Origin: CAYLLN01 sp036496265
Lineage (GTDB): Bacteria; Planctomycetota; Planctomycetia; Pirellulales; Pirellulaceae
Assembly: GCA_036496265.1 (NCBI GenBank)
Contig: DASXLL010000366.1
Location: forward strand, 1-64,000
Length of the DNA stretch: 64,000 nucleotides
Direction: 5' to 3'
The notes under the pieces are model-generated. The model was not told the origin of the DNA. It ran no database searches and saw only the letters and a list, made by a program, of their open reading frames with translations. The translations under genes were made by a program, and so were the position numbers. Positions 33,750 to 41,604 of this stretch are shown here, one piece after another. How positions within the stretch are numbered: the first letter of the stretch is position 1; each line of letters opens with the position of its first letter.

Positions 33750-34181
33750 TCAGCCCTCTACGACGATCCCCATGCTCCGCGCGGTGCCGGCGATCATGCT
33801 GATGGCATGATCGGGGTCGCGGGCGTTGAGATCTTCCCATTTTTCCTTCACGATTTCGGCGAGCTGGGCCTTTGTGACCTTGCCGACTTTGTCTTTGTTG
33901 GGCACGCCCGATCCTTTGGCGATGCCGGCTTTGATCTTGAGGAGGGCCGACGCCGGCGGACTCTTGCATTTGAACTCGAACGAACGGTCGCTATAGACCG
34001 TCACGATCACGGGAATTGGAATCCCGTTGAACTGGCGCGTCCGCTCGTTGAATTGTGAGACGAACTGCCCCAGGTTAATGCCAAATTTACCCAGCGAAGT
34101 GCCGACTGGCGGCGCAGGCGTCGCCTGGCCGCCGGGGACCTGGAACTTTGCTTGGCCGGTTACTGTTTTCGCTTTAGCCAT
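33750..34181 (-). CDS. rplK: 50S ribosomal protein L11
   Basis: 143 residues. It binds the GTPase-associated centre of 23S rRNA with L10/L12. The N-terminal domain has the proline-rich VPGGQATPAPPVGTSLGKFG segment and the C-terminal rRNA-binding domain has IKAGIAKGSGVPNKDKVG and IAGTARSMGI. Its ATG lies 6 bp after the nusG stop, implying cotranscription with nusG. Confidence 0.97.
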   Translation of the reverse strand: MAKAKTVTGQAKFQVPGGQATPAPPVGTSLGKFGINLGQFVSQFNERTRQFNGIPIPVIVTVYSDRSFEFKCKSPPASALLKIKAGIAKGSGVPNKDKVGKVTKAQLAEIVKEKWEDLNARDPDHAISMIAGTARSMGIVVEG

Positions 34182-34187
34182 AAATGC

Positions 34188-35036
34188 CTACACCGCCTCA
34201 ATCTGCCAATGTTCGATTTCGACGGGCGTGGCCCGGCCGAAAATGTTGATCATCACGGTCACACGGCCGTGCGCTTGATCGATCGCGTGTACGTCGCCTT
34301 CGAAATTCTGGAAATAGCCTTCCTTCACACGGACGCGGTCGCCCGTTTTGAACGGAATGGCCGTTTTTAGGTCGGCGCCCTCTTCCTCGGGCAAAACCTT
34401 GCTCGAACGCAGAATTCGTTCGACGTCCTTGGGCTCCATCGGTGTCGGCTTGCCGGCCGAGCCGGTGAAATCGCCGATGCCGCCGGTTTCACGAACGACG
34501 AACCACGATTCGTCGCTCACGGCCATGTTCACAAGGATGTAGCCCGGATACAGCTTCTTTTTCACCACGCGGCGCTTGCCGGTTTTCGTGAATTCGACGA
34601 CGTCCTCGGTCGGAACGATGATTTCCTTGAACCAGCGCTCCAAGCCGTTCATTTTGACACGCCGCCAAAGCGCATCTTTGATCGAATCCTCGCGGTTGAC
34701 CTGCACCTTGAGGATGTACCAATCGTATTTGAGGTCTTCGTCGGCGATGCTTTCGTCGATCATCTCCAGCGGCGGGGCGAAGGGGACGTCGGCTTCTTCT
34801 TCGTCGATCGCTTCTTCATCGACGTCCGATTCGATCTGCGGTTGATCGATCGTTTCGGTGGCAATTTCCGCCTCCCGGGCCGTCTCCATTTCATGCGCGG
34901 CTTCGACGGTTTCGTGCGATGGCGGCGGCGGAGCGCCGGGCACAATTGGCGGCGCAGTTTCAGCCAGCGGCGGGACAAGGCCCTCCGTTGACGAGCTTTG
35001 CGTCGGTGTGCTTTCCGGCTCGATGCTCACTGCCAA
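34188..35036 (-). CDS. nusG: Transcription termination/antitermination factor NusG with long acidic N-terminal extension
   Basis: 282 residues against about 180 in E. coli. The NGN domain starts near residue 103 (YDWYILKVQVNREDSIKDAL) and includes KKKLYPGYILVNMAVSDESW. A C-terminal KOW domain (FKTGDRVRVKEGYFQNFEG) contacts NusE or Rho. The first 100 residues are Pro-, Glu- and Asp-rich, with no motif, and are probably disordered; such extensions occur in some planctomycete NusG proteins. NusG bridges RNA polymerase to the ribosome or Rho; the genes for these partners surround it. Confidence 0.94.
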   Translation of the reverse strand: MAVSIEPESTPTQSSSTEGLVPPLAETAPPIVPGAPPPPSHETVEAAHEMETAREAEIATETIDQPQIESDVDEEAIDEEEADVPFAPPLEMIDESIADEDLKYDWYILKVQVNREDSIKDALWRRVKMNGLERWFKEIIVPTEDVVEFTKTGKRRVVKKKLYPGYILVNMAVSDESWFVVRETGGIGDFTGSAGKPTPMEPKDVERILRSSKVLPEEEGADLKTAIPFKTGDRVRVKEGYFQNFEGDVHAIDQAHGRVTVMINIFGRATPVEIEHWQIEAV

Positions 35037-35075
35037 CCCCTTATGAATCCAATTTCTTCGGGTAACTGCAATTCT

Positions 35076-35525
35076 TTAGGTCACGACGCCGATTGCTCGC
35101 AGCAATTGGTCGAGGACCACGTCATACATAAACAACACCATCGTCAAACCAAACATGAGCACGATCACGACGATCGACGCTCGAACCAGCTCTGTTCGCG
35201 AAGGCCACGAGACCTTGTTCATCTCGGCCTCGACCGCGATCAAAAAGTCCGCGAACGTGGACATGTTCACCAGGCGATATCCGAGCCACAGGCCGGCGAC
35301 CAAAATAAACCCCGAGACGCCATAGGCGACGCCCGGCGCGGCATGCCAGTCGATCGACAGCGAACGATTCAGCCGCCACGCGATCAGAGCGAAAGCTACC
35401 CACACTGCGAGGCAGGTCAATTGCCGCACCAGCCGGCCCTGACTTCGTTTATAAACCTCCAACTTGAAAAATTCCTGGACGACTTGCATAAAGCCGGAGC
35501 CAGTACCCGAATTGTCCTTCGTCAT
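35076..35525 (-). CDS. secE: Preprotein translocase subunit SecE, multi-span form
   Basis: 149 residues from the ATG at 35525; upstream in-frame starts at 35555 and 35591 add residues without similarity. The C-terminal part is the conserved SecE core: EAEMNKVSWPSRTELVRASI, then a membrane helix (VVIVLMFGLTMVLFMYDVV). Two extra hydrophobic segments precede it (LTCLAVWVAFALIAW and VAYGVSGFILVAGLWLGY), giving three spans as in E. coli rather than the single-span form. SecE clamps SecY in the SecYEG channel that the SecA encoded here drives. Gene order tRNA-Trp, secE, nusG is the common bacterial one. Confidence 0.93.
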   Translation of the reverse strand: MTKDNSGTGSGFMQVVQEFFKLEVYKRSQGRLVRQLTCLAVWVAFALIAWRLNRSLSIDWHAAPGVAYGVSGFILVAGLWLGYRLVNMSTFADFLIAVEAEMNKVSWPSRTELVRASIVVIVLMFGLTMVLFMYDVVLDQLLRAIGVVT

Positions 35526-35646
35526 GACGGCTGTCCGCGATCCGTGCGGTCCCATGGTTTTGTCTCTTCGTGATTGGGAAAGGGTACTCATTCGGCGGCC
35601 TATCGGACTGTGTTGGGCTAAATTGACCAGGGTCCCACGGGCCAGA

Positions 35647-35719
35647 CAGGGGCGGAGGGAATCGAACCCCCAACCTGCCGCTTTGGAGACGGCTGCTCTG
35701 CCAATTGAGCTACACCCCT
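35647..35719 (-). tRNA. tRNA-Trp (CCA)
   Basis: 73 nt. Acceptor AGGGGTG pairs with CGCCCCT (one G-U), discriminator G. The D arm contains AGCTCAATTGGCAGAGC. The anticodon loop carries CCA within GTCTCCAAAGC, and the T loop is GGTTCGATTCC. The 3' CCA is not encoded. It lies between tuf and secE, a very common position for trnW. Confidence 0.95.
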
Positions 35720-35731
35720 AGGGGAAAAATC

Positions 35732-35800
35732 CGAATGACCAATGACCGAATGACCAACAGGAACCCATTGGTCATTCGTGCTTCGTCATCCGTCATTTGC
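35732..35800. repeat. Heptamer inverted repeat between tuf and tRNA-Trp
   Basis: GAATGACCAATGACCGAATG words face a complementary arm CATTGGTCATTCGTGCTTCG. It ends 2 bp before the tuf stop codon. Confidence 0.8.
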
Positions 35801-35802
35801 TT

Positions 35803-36999
35803 TTACTCCAGGATCTTCGTTACGACGCCCGAACCGACGGTGCGGCCACCTTCGCGAATGGCGAAGCGGACACCGTCGTCCATGGCGATCGGCTTGTGCA
35901 GCTCGACCGACATCCTGACGTTGTCGCCCGGCATGCACATTTCCGCACCTACCAGATTCGCCGTGCCGGTTACGTCCGTCGTGCGGAAGTAGAACTGCGG
36001 GCGATAGCCGCTGAAGAACGGCGTGTGCCGTCCGCCCTCTTCCTTCGACAGGCAGTAAACTTCGCACTCGAACTTGGTATGCGGCGTGATCGAACCGGGC
36101 TTGGCCAGCACCTGGCCGCGCTCGATATCTTCGCGCTTCAAGCCGCGAAGCAAGCAGCCGACGTTGTCTCCCGCACGGCCTTCGCCAAGTTCCTTCTTGA
36201 ACATCTCAACGCCCGTAATGATCGACTTCATCGGTTCCTTGCTCAGGCCGATGACCGCGACTTCGTCGCCGATCTTTACGACACCGCGCTCGATACGACC
36301 GGTGGCCACTGTGCCGCGGCCTTCGATCGAGAACACGTCTTCGACCGCCATCAAGAATGGCTTGTCTTCCTCGCGCTTCGGCTGAGGAATGTAGGCGTCG
36401 ATTGCATCGAGCAAATCGCTAATGCATTTCGTCGCGGCCGGGTCTTTCGGATTCTGATAGGCCGGCAATGAAGACCCGCGCACGATCGGAACGTCGTCGC
36501 CGGGGAAGCCGTACTTGGTCAACAGCTCGCGGATTTCCATTTCCACGAGGTCGAGCAATTCGGGATCATCGACCAGGTCGATCTTGTTCAGGAAGCAAAC
36601 GAGCGCCGGCACATCGACCTGACGCGCGAGCAGCACGTGCTCCTTGGTTTGCGGCATCGGGCCGTCGGCGGCCGAAACCACCAGGATCGCGCCGTCCATT
36701 TGAGCGGCGCCGGTGATCATGTTCTTGATGAAGTCGGCGTGGCCGGGGCAATCGATGTGAGCGTAGTGACGCTTCTCCGTCGAATACTCGACGTGCGAAA
36801 CGGCAATGGTCACCGTCTTCGTGGCATCGCGAACCGTGCCGCCCTTGGCAATATCTGCATACGACTTAAACGTCGCCAGTCCCTTGGCAGCCTGCACCGC
36901 CAACAGCGCGCCGGTTGTGGTTGTCTTGCCGTGATCGATGTGGCCGATTGTCCCGACGTTGCAGTGCGGCTTATCCCGCACGAATTGTTCCTTGGCCAT
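35803..36999 (-). CDS. tuf: Elongation factor Tu with variant switch I
   Basis: 398 residues; delivers aminoacyl-tRNA to the ribosome. G1 GHIDHGKTT, G3 DCPGHADF and G4 NKID are canonical and domains II/III are complete (GRGTVATGRIERGVVK, GGRHTPFFSGYRPQFYFRTT, ending SGVVTKILE). Switch I is unusual: instead of the EKARGITINTSHVEY sequence of most bacteria it reads GGTVRDATKTVTIAVSHVEY. The catalytically critical Thr of RGITI (E. coli Thr61) is kept, but Arg and Gly are replaced by Lys and Thr. I recall a similar sequence in other Pirellulales, so it is probably a lineage trait. Only this tuf copy is in the window. Confidence 0.97.
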   Translation of the reverse strand: MAKEQFVRDKPHCNVGTIGHIDHGKTTTTGALLAVQAAKGLATFKSYADIAKGGTVRDATKTVTIAVSHVEYSTEKRHYAHIDCPGHADFIKNMITGAAQMDGAILVVSAADGPMPQTKEHVLLARQVDVPALVCFLNKIDLVDDPELLDLVEMEIRELLTKYGFPGDDVPIVRGSSLPAYQNPKDPAATKCISDLLDAIDAYIPQPKREEDKPFLMAVEDVFSIEGRGTVATGRIERGVVKIGDEVAVIGLSKEPMKSIITGVEMFKKELGEGRAGDNVGCLLRGLKREDIERGQVLAKPGSITPHTKFECEVYCLSKEEGGRHTPFFSGYRPQFYFRTTDVTGTANLVGAEMCMPGDNVRMSVELHKPIAMDDGVRFAIREGGRTVGSGVVTKILE

Positions 37000-37047
37000 T
37001 GCTTTCTTTGCCTTTGCTAAGGGTTAAACAAAAATCACCGTTGCCGG

Positions 37048-37124
37048 ATGAATAGGTGAGTAGGTGAGTAGCAACTTCATTCGCCAACTACTCACTTACT
37101 CACGCACTCACCTACTCATTCATC
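37048..37124. repeat. Inverted 7-8 bp repeat between tRNA-Thr and tuf
   Basis: AATAGGTGAGTAGGTGAGTA is followed by complementary CTACTCACTTACTCACGCAC words. This locus uses roughly 8-bp units rather than 7-bp, but has the same two-armed plan as the other spacers in the cluster. Confidence 0.75.
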
Positions 37125-37130
37125 TCTCAT

Positions 37131-37204
<74 letters not shown>

Positions 37205-37264
37205 GCTTTTCTTAGTAAATTTTCTTAGTAAACACGACTTCGTTAAAAACTTCTTCGTTCAATA

Positions 37265-37335
37265 AGCGGGTGAAGGGAATCGAACCCTCGTGACCTGCTT
37301 GGAAGGCAGGAGCTCTACCATTGAGCTACACCCGC
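37265..37335 (-). tRNA. tRNA-Gly (TCC)
   Basis: 71 nt. Acceptor GCGGGTG/CACCCGC, discriminator T, anticodon stem-loop CCTGC-CTTCCAA-GCAGG with anticodon TCC, T loop GGTTCGATTCC. Corresponds in order to E. coli glyT. Confidence 0.95.
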
Positions 37336-37460
37336 ATTCAAACTTCGATCTGGGTCCTCGATTCCTGGTTGTCTCCGCTCGGTCGCCAATTCTTATTCAA
37401 GTCAAAACGCAAAATTCACTGTCATAAATCAAACCCTATTGCAAATCCAAAACCCACCAG

Positions 37461-37543
37461 TGGCGAGTGTAGGATTCGAACCTACGAAGCCCGAAGGCAA
37501 CAGATTTACAGTCTGTCCCCGTTGACCGCTTGGGTAACTCGCC
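37461..37543 (-). tRNA. tRNA-Tyr (GTA)
   Basis: 83 nt, class II with a long variable arm (GCCTTCGGGC). Acceptor GGCGAGT/ACTCGCC, discriminator A, anticodon stem-loop ACAGA-CTGTAAA-TCTGT with anticodon GTA. Corresponds in order to E. coli tyrU. Confidence 0.95.
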
Positions 37544-37646
37544 GGCTCATCACAAACCAGCCCAGGCACGCCGTCGTTAGGTACTGCCAGCGGGCATACT
37601 CCGAGCGCGAAACCGAATTGTAGCGAATCAATCAAACTCGCGGCAG

Positions 37647-37719
37647 AGCCAGCGAAGGGACTCGAACCCTTAACCTGTTGATTACAAATCAACTGCTCTG
37701 CCAGTTGAGCTACGCTGGC
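37647..37719 (-). tRNA. tRNA-Thr (TGT)
   Basis: 73 nt. Acceptor GCCAGCG/CGCTGGC, discriminator T, anticodon stem-loop GTTGA-TTTGTAA-TCAAC with anticodon TGT, T loop GGTTCGAGTCC. First gene of the tRNA-tuf transcription unit and equivalent in order to E. coli thrU. Confidence 0.95.
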
Positions 37720-37762
37720 GATTGACCGCTATTTCCGCATCACGCTCGGGTGAAAACCAGTA

Positions 37763-37790
37763 AATATAGTGAACCCTGCTAGCCACGCAA
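37763..37790 (-). promoter_or_regulatory. Promoter of the tRNA-tuf operon
   Basis: Read leftward: -35 TTGCGT (37790-37785), 16-bp spacer, -10 TATATT (37768-37763). The predicted start near 37756 gives a short leader of about 37 nt before tRNA-Thr(TGT). No other good candidate exists between the tRNA cluster and the sigma-factor terminator. Confidence 0.55.
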
Positions 37791-37835
37791 GGCCGGAGAG
37801 AATGACAGCATTGCCATCACACGGGTTCGGCAAAC

Positions 37836-37862
37836 AAAAATCCGCCGGTTTCGGCCGGCGGA
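37836..37862 (-). terminator. Rho-independent terminator of the sigma factor gene
   Basis: On the minus strand TCCGCCGG-CCGAAA-CCGGCGGA is followed directly by TTTTTGTTTG. An 8-bp GC-rich stem with a T-run, about 55 bp after the sigma gene stop. It separates that gene from the tRNA-tuf operon. Confidence 0.8.
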
Positions 37863-37916
37863 CTTCTGATTACCCGGGAAAATTGCGGGATTGCGATTTC
37901 TAGCACGCCGACAGGC

Positions 37917-39584
37917 TTAGTCCGGACTCTCAACGTGGTCTTCTTCAGCCGCCAGGCGGGCTTTGTCCAAAGCCCGAGCTTCGAGCTGGCGAATTCGCTC
38001 TTTCGTCACACCCATTTCGTGGCCGACCTCCTTGAGCGTGAGCGGTTCGCGGCTATGGTCGAGGCCGAAGCGGCTGACGATGATCTGCCGTTCGCGCTCG
38101 TCCAACCGCGACAAAATCCGCTCGATCTGCTGCTCGCGGGTTCGCTGGGCCGTTTCCTGACCGACTTCGTCGCTGCGCACGTCTTGCTTCGTCGTGAACA
38201 ACTCGTCCTGGCTCGTGCGGAAACGGTCGCGTCGCTTGAACTCATCCGGAATCGTCCGGGCAAAGTTCTTCATGATCGCCCAACTTGCATACGTGCTGAA
38301 CTTATTGCCGCGCGAGAAGTCGAATTTTTCCACGGCGCGAATTAACGACATGTTGCCGTCGCTCACGAGGCCGAAGAAGTCTTCGGAACTGTTGACATGC
38401 CGCTTGGCGATCGAAACCACGAGGCGCAGATTGGCCTGCACGATCTCGTTCTTGATCTTCACGGCTTCGTCGTACAGCCGTTCAATCTCGTTCATCGCGC
38501 TCGTGCGAGCGGCAGCCGGATCAAGCTTCTCACGCAGCTTGCTGGCCCTGTGCTTCAAAAAGTTGAACTTGCGAAACAGGTGATACTCCTGCTCGCGAGT
38601 CAACAGAGGCACTTCGTATAGAGCCGCTAGGTAGGGCGGCAGGCCGCTCGGTCCACGGACCTTTTTCGTCGGCGTCGCCGGAACCGGCATCGGACCGAGA
38701 ATGTCTTTCTCGATTCCGGCCTTGTCATAGCTCTCGTGATACATGTAGTCGAGCGGCAGCTCAAGAATGCGGCGGGCCCGCATCTCGTTCAACACGCGGT
38801 AAATCGTCGTTCGCGTGCGGCAAAAACGCCGCGCCAGCGAATCGACGGACTCGCCGCGCCTCGATTGCTGGTAAACCTTCTTCTTCACGTCGTCCGTGAG
38901 AATGCCGGTTTGCTCCGGAAACACTGCCTGGTCCGGATGCTCCTTATCGAACTGCTTGAGCGTATAGCGAACCGTCTCGATCGAGCGGTTCATGTGCTGC
39001 GCGACGCGGCGGGCGACCTCCGACGGGCAGCCGCCGGCGCGAACCAGTCGTCGAGCGCGCTCGATCATGTCGCGGCGTTCTTCGTCGGTGAGTTGGCTGA
39101 AGCGTTCCCCGCGGCGAATCTTCTCCGTGTTCTGCGAGACGAACCGCTCCACGCTGCTGCGAAGGAAGCCGACTCGCTTCCGCTTGCCGTCGAACAAGAA
39201 TCGCCGGCTCACCAAACCTTGCTCGCGCCACCGCGAGATGGTCTTGGTCGAGACGTTAAACATCTTGCTTAGCTCTTCGACGGTGTGCACCGGCTCGCCG
39301 GCGTCTTCTACTTTGACGTTGGCCGAGTCGGACACATCTTCGACGAACAGGCGCAGATCGTGGGCGACGTCTTTGCCCGGCACCGCAACCCCGGCCGCAG
39401 TTTCCGGCCGATATTCGGTGATGCGAAAGCAGAGATACTCGTACGGATAGTTGCGGCTGGCATCGAGCTCGGCCAGCAGCTTCTCCGCTCGGTTCACGTG
39501 CTCGAGCTTCTTGTCGCGCGAGGCAACGCGGACCTGCTGGTCGCGAAGTTGCTTGATCAGTGGGTTGTGATAGGTGACATTCAT
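37917..39584 (-). CDS. RNA polymerase sigma-70 family factor with N-terminal HTH regions
   Basis: 555 residues. The C-terminal half is a sigma-70 factor: region 1.2-like (GLPPYLAALYEVPLLTREQE, about 313-335), region 2 (EIVQANLRLVVSIAKRHV to GNKFSTYASWAIMKNFAR, 380-443) and region 4 (LDERERQIIVSRFGLDHS to MGVTKERIRQLEARAL, 494-539). Only about 35 residues separate regions 2 and 4, so region 3 is reduced or missing. The N-terminal half has three HTH-like stretches: a MerR/excisionase type (HTVEELSKMFNVSTKTISRW, 100-119), one at about 178-212 (CPSEVARRVAQHMNRSIETV) and one at about 232-268 (GESVDSLARRFCRTRTTIYR). This suggests a sigma factor with its own promoter-specific DNA binding. It is unlikely to be the primary RpoD. 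Confidence 0.9.
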   Translation of the reverse strand: MNVTYHNPLIKQLRDQQVRVASRDKKLEHVNRAEKLLAELDASRNYPYEYLCFRITEYRPETAAGVAVPGKDVAHDLRLFVEDVSDSANVKVEDAGEPVHTVEELSKMFNVSTKTISRWREQGLVSRRFLFDGKRKRVGFLRSSVERFVSQNTEKIRRGERFSQLTDEERRDMIERARRLVRAGGCPSEVARRVAQHMNRSIETVRYTLKQFDKEHPDQAVFPEQTGILTDDVKKKVYQQSRRGESVDSLARRFCRTRTTIYRVLNEMRARRILELPLDYMYHESYDKAGIEKDILGPMPVPATPTKKVRGPSGLPPYLAALYEVPLLTREQEYHLFRKFNFLKHRASKLREKLDPAAARTSAMNEIERLYDEAVKIKNEIVQANLRLVVSIAKRHVNSSEDFFGLVSDGNMSLIRAVEKFDFSRGNKFSTYASWAIMKNFARTIPDEFKRRDRFRTSQDELFTTKQDVRSDEVGQETAQRTREQQIERILSRLDERERQIIVSRFGLDHSREPLTLKEVGHEMGVTKERIRQLEARALDKARLAAEEDHVESPD

Positions 39585-40183
39585 GTTGGTGCTCTCTCTG
39601 TTGGCCTGTCAGGATCGGTGTTCCCTGCGGCTCCCACCGCCCGTTCCGGACAATTCCAATATTCACCGCCGCATCATGCGGCGATTGACGCGCGTCTGGC
39701 CGTCGTTCTCGCGCTCCCTTCCATACGTGTTTCGCCCTACTGGGGTTCCTTATTGTTCTGCCAGTTGCGTTATTGCCGTTTCGACACTTGGTTTACCGAT
39801 CAACTATTGAAAGCATGTTTCATACCGCTGCTCCCGAATCGCTGACCGCAAAATCGCGCTGCACCGCAACACCGTAGGTGCCCACGCAGAGCGAAAATGT
39901 TCACGCGGCCCTCTATATAAGACGGAATACCGGGCGGAATGTTTGGTCTTACGCGCCTCCTGCGTTAAATCGTTGAAATCTTTGGGTTTGTGTCAACGGA
40001 AACTGAAGGAAATGTCGAGCGGCCCTGTCGGTCGCGGTGCGTATCTGACGGAAGGTTAATTCTCGTCGGCCGTGCCCGGGCCTTTTTGCGTGGTTGAGGC
40101 TGGTTCGTCTGGCCGATTTATGCCTTATGTACGGCCTGTGACTGTCTCATTCTGAGACAGCAGCGCCTGCAAAGGGATGCACT
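39585..40183. other. Divergent 600-bp regulatory region upstream of the sigma factor gene
   Basis: No supported gene; open frames here are short and featureless. A near-perfect palindrome, CGCCGCAT-C-ATGCGGCG (39667-39683), lies 83 bp upstream of the sigma gene and is a candidate operator, perhaps for autoregulation by the sigma protein's own HTH regions. Another palindrome close to the next gene is listed separately. AT-rich CTATATAAGAC is at 39911-39921. No convincing -35/-10 pair was assigned. Confidence 0.5.
40142..40160. promoter_or_regulatory. Perfect 19-bp palindrome upstream of the 40184 gene
   Basis: CTGTCTCA-TTC-TGAGACAG, 8-bp arms with a 3-nt centre, ending 23 bp before the ATG at 40184. 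Symmetry, size and position fit a repressor operator or an RNA hairpin in the leader. The cognate regulator is unknown. Confidence 0.5.
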
Positions 40184-41596
40184 ATGTTGTTCGCTTTTGC
40201 AGCAGTTACACAGTCGGTGGTTGGTCGTTTTTGCAGCTTGATCGGGCTGATATGGGCGCTAGTTAGCTCGCCATTACTACTGGCGGCTGAGCCGATCGAC
40301 TTCACCAAGCGGGCGGCTGTGGAATACCGCCAGGCGAAATTGCTGGTCGAGGTTGAAGGCAAGCTAAAGCTGAATGGCGATAGCAAAGAGGTGAAGCACG
40401 TGCCGCTAAAGGCGACCGGCGAGCTGTATTACTTCGAACGGCTGCTGCCGGCGGCAAAAAAAGGGGGGCCAACTCGCATTCTTCGAGATTACCAATCGGC
40501 TCATGCCAAAATTCGACTGCACGAATCGGACATTTCCAACGAGTTGCGGCCTGAGCGGAAACTGGTTGGCATTCAATTGGATGGCGATAAGTCAACTTTT
40601 TTTTCGCCCAACGGGCCGCTGACGCGCGAGGAGTTGGAACTCGTCAGTGTGCCCGGAGGCGGAATCGTTCCGGATTCGCTTTTGCCGGAACGGGCGGTGA
40701 AGATCGGCGACAAGTGGCCGTTAAGTGACGCGACGGTAGCGCGGCTGCTTGATCTGGATTCAGTCAGCCAGCATGACGTAGCGTGCTCTCTCGATTCGGT
40801 GAAAGACAAGGAAAATGTGGCCGTCATTTCGCTGGCGGGCAAGGTCGCCGGTGCGATCGACGGCGTCAGCAGCGATATCGAGCTAAAGGGCAAACTTAAT
40901 TACGACCTCAAACAGCGGACAGTCACCTGGCTGACGCTTGCGTATAAAGAAAATCGCGCGATTGGCCATTCGCAGCCGGGATTTGAGGTGCTGACGACTG
41001 TGCGAATGGTTTCCGCGCCGGCGCAGCCGGTGGTGGCGCTGGGAGACAAGGCGCTGGCCGACGTGCCGCTCGAAGCATCGCCGGGCCAGACGCTGGTTGA
41101 AGTCGAATCTGAAGCCGGCGGCTTTCACCTGACGCACGATCGCCGTTGGACCGTCATTTTGGAACGGCCCGACGTGACTGTGCTGCGATTCGTCGATCAG
41201 GGCGATCTGATTTCGCAGTGCAACATCTCACCGCTGCCGGCGCTGGCCAAGGGTGAGCAACTTTCGATGGACGGTTTTCAAGAGGAAGTGAAGCGCGTGC
41301 TCGGGAAGAATTTTGAGGAGATGGTCGAAGCTACCGAAGAAGTCAGTGAAAGCGGTCTGCGCATTTTGCGTGTCGTCGTCGCCGGTAAAGCGGGCGAGTT
41401 GCCGATTCAGTGGGCGTACTACCACATTTCCGACGAGGCCGGCCACCGCGCGTCGCTGGTGTTCACGATCGAATCGAATTTGCTCGAACGATTTGCCTCA
41501 GTGGATCGCGAGCTGGTCGCCAATTTTGAGTTTATTGAAGGTAAGCAGCCGACACCGGCTGGCACAGCAACGGAATCACGCGCGTCTGGGAATTAG
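40184..41596 (+). CDS. Exported protein of unknown function
   Basis: 470 residues. A signal peptide spans roughly residues 14-36 (FCSLIGLIWALVSSPLLLAA), cleaved before EPIDF. The mature part is beta-strand-rich, with two similar halves each resembling a lipid-binding or duplicated sandwich domain (VEVEGKLKLNGDS, then LKGKLNYDLKQRTVTWLTLA). A final segment, IQWAYYHISDEAGHRASLVF, resembles DUF1795/PsbP-like folds. No cysteines or metal sites point to catalysis. It is preceded by a strong palindrome and converges with the DUF255 gene. The family is not recognised. Confidence 0.75.
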   Translation: MLFAFAAVTQSVVGRFCSLIGLIWALVSSPLLLAAEPIDFTKRAAVEYRQAKLLVEVEGKLKLNGDSKEVKHVPLKATGELYYFERLLPAAKKGGPTRILRDYQSAHAKIRLHESDISNELRPERKLVGIQLDGDKSTFFSPNGPLTREELELVSVPGGGIVPDSLLPERAVKIGDKWPLSDATVARLLDLDSVSQHDVACSLDSVKDKENVAVISLAGKVAGAIDGVSSDIELKGKLNYDLKQRTVTWLTLAYKENRAIGHSQPGFEVLTTVRMVSAPAQPVVALGDKALADVPLEASPGQTLVEVESEAGGFHLTHDRRWTVILERPDVTVLRFVDQGDLISQCNISPLPALAKGEQLSMDGFQEEVKRVLGKNFEEMVEATEEVSESGLRILRVVVAGKAGELPIQWAYYHISDEAGHRASLVFTIESNLLERFASVDRELVANFEFIEGKQPTPAGTATESRASGN

Positions 41597-41604
41597 AGCA
41601 TTGC

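Noticed and set aside
37048..37124. Terminator or CRISPR-like repeat between tRNA-Thr and tuf
   Set aside because: The units are too short and degenerate for CRISPR, and there is no T-run; it belongs with the short tandem-word family.
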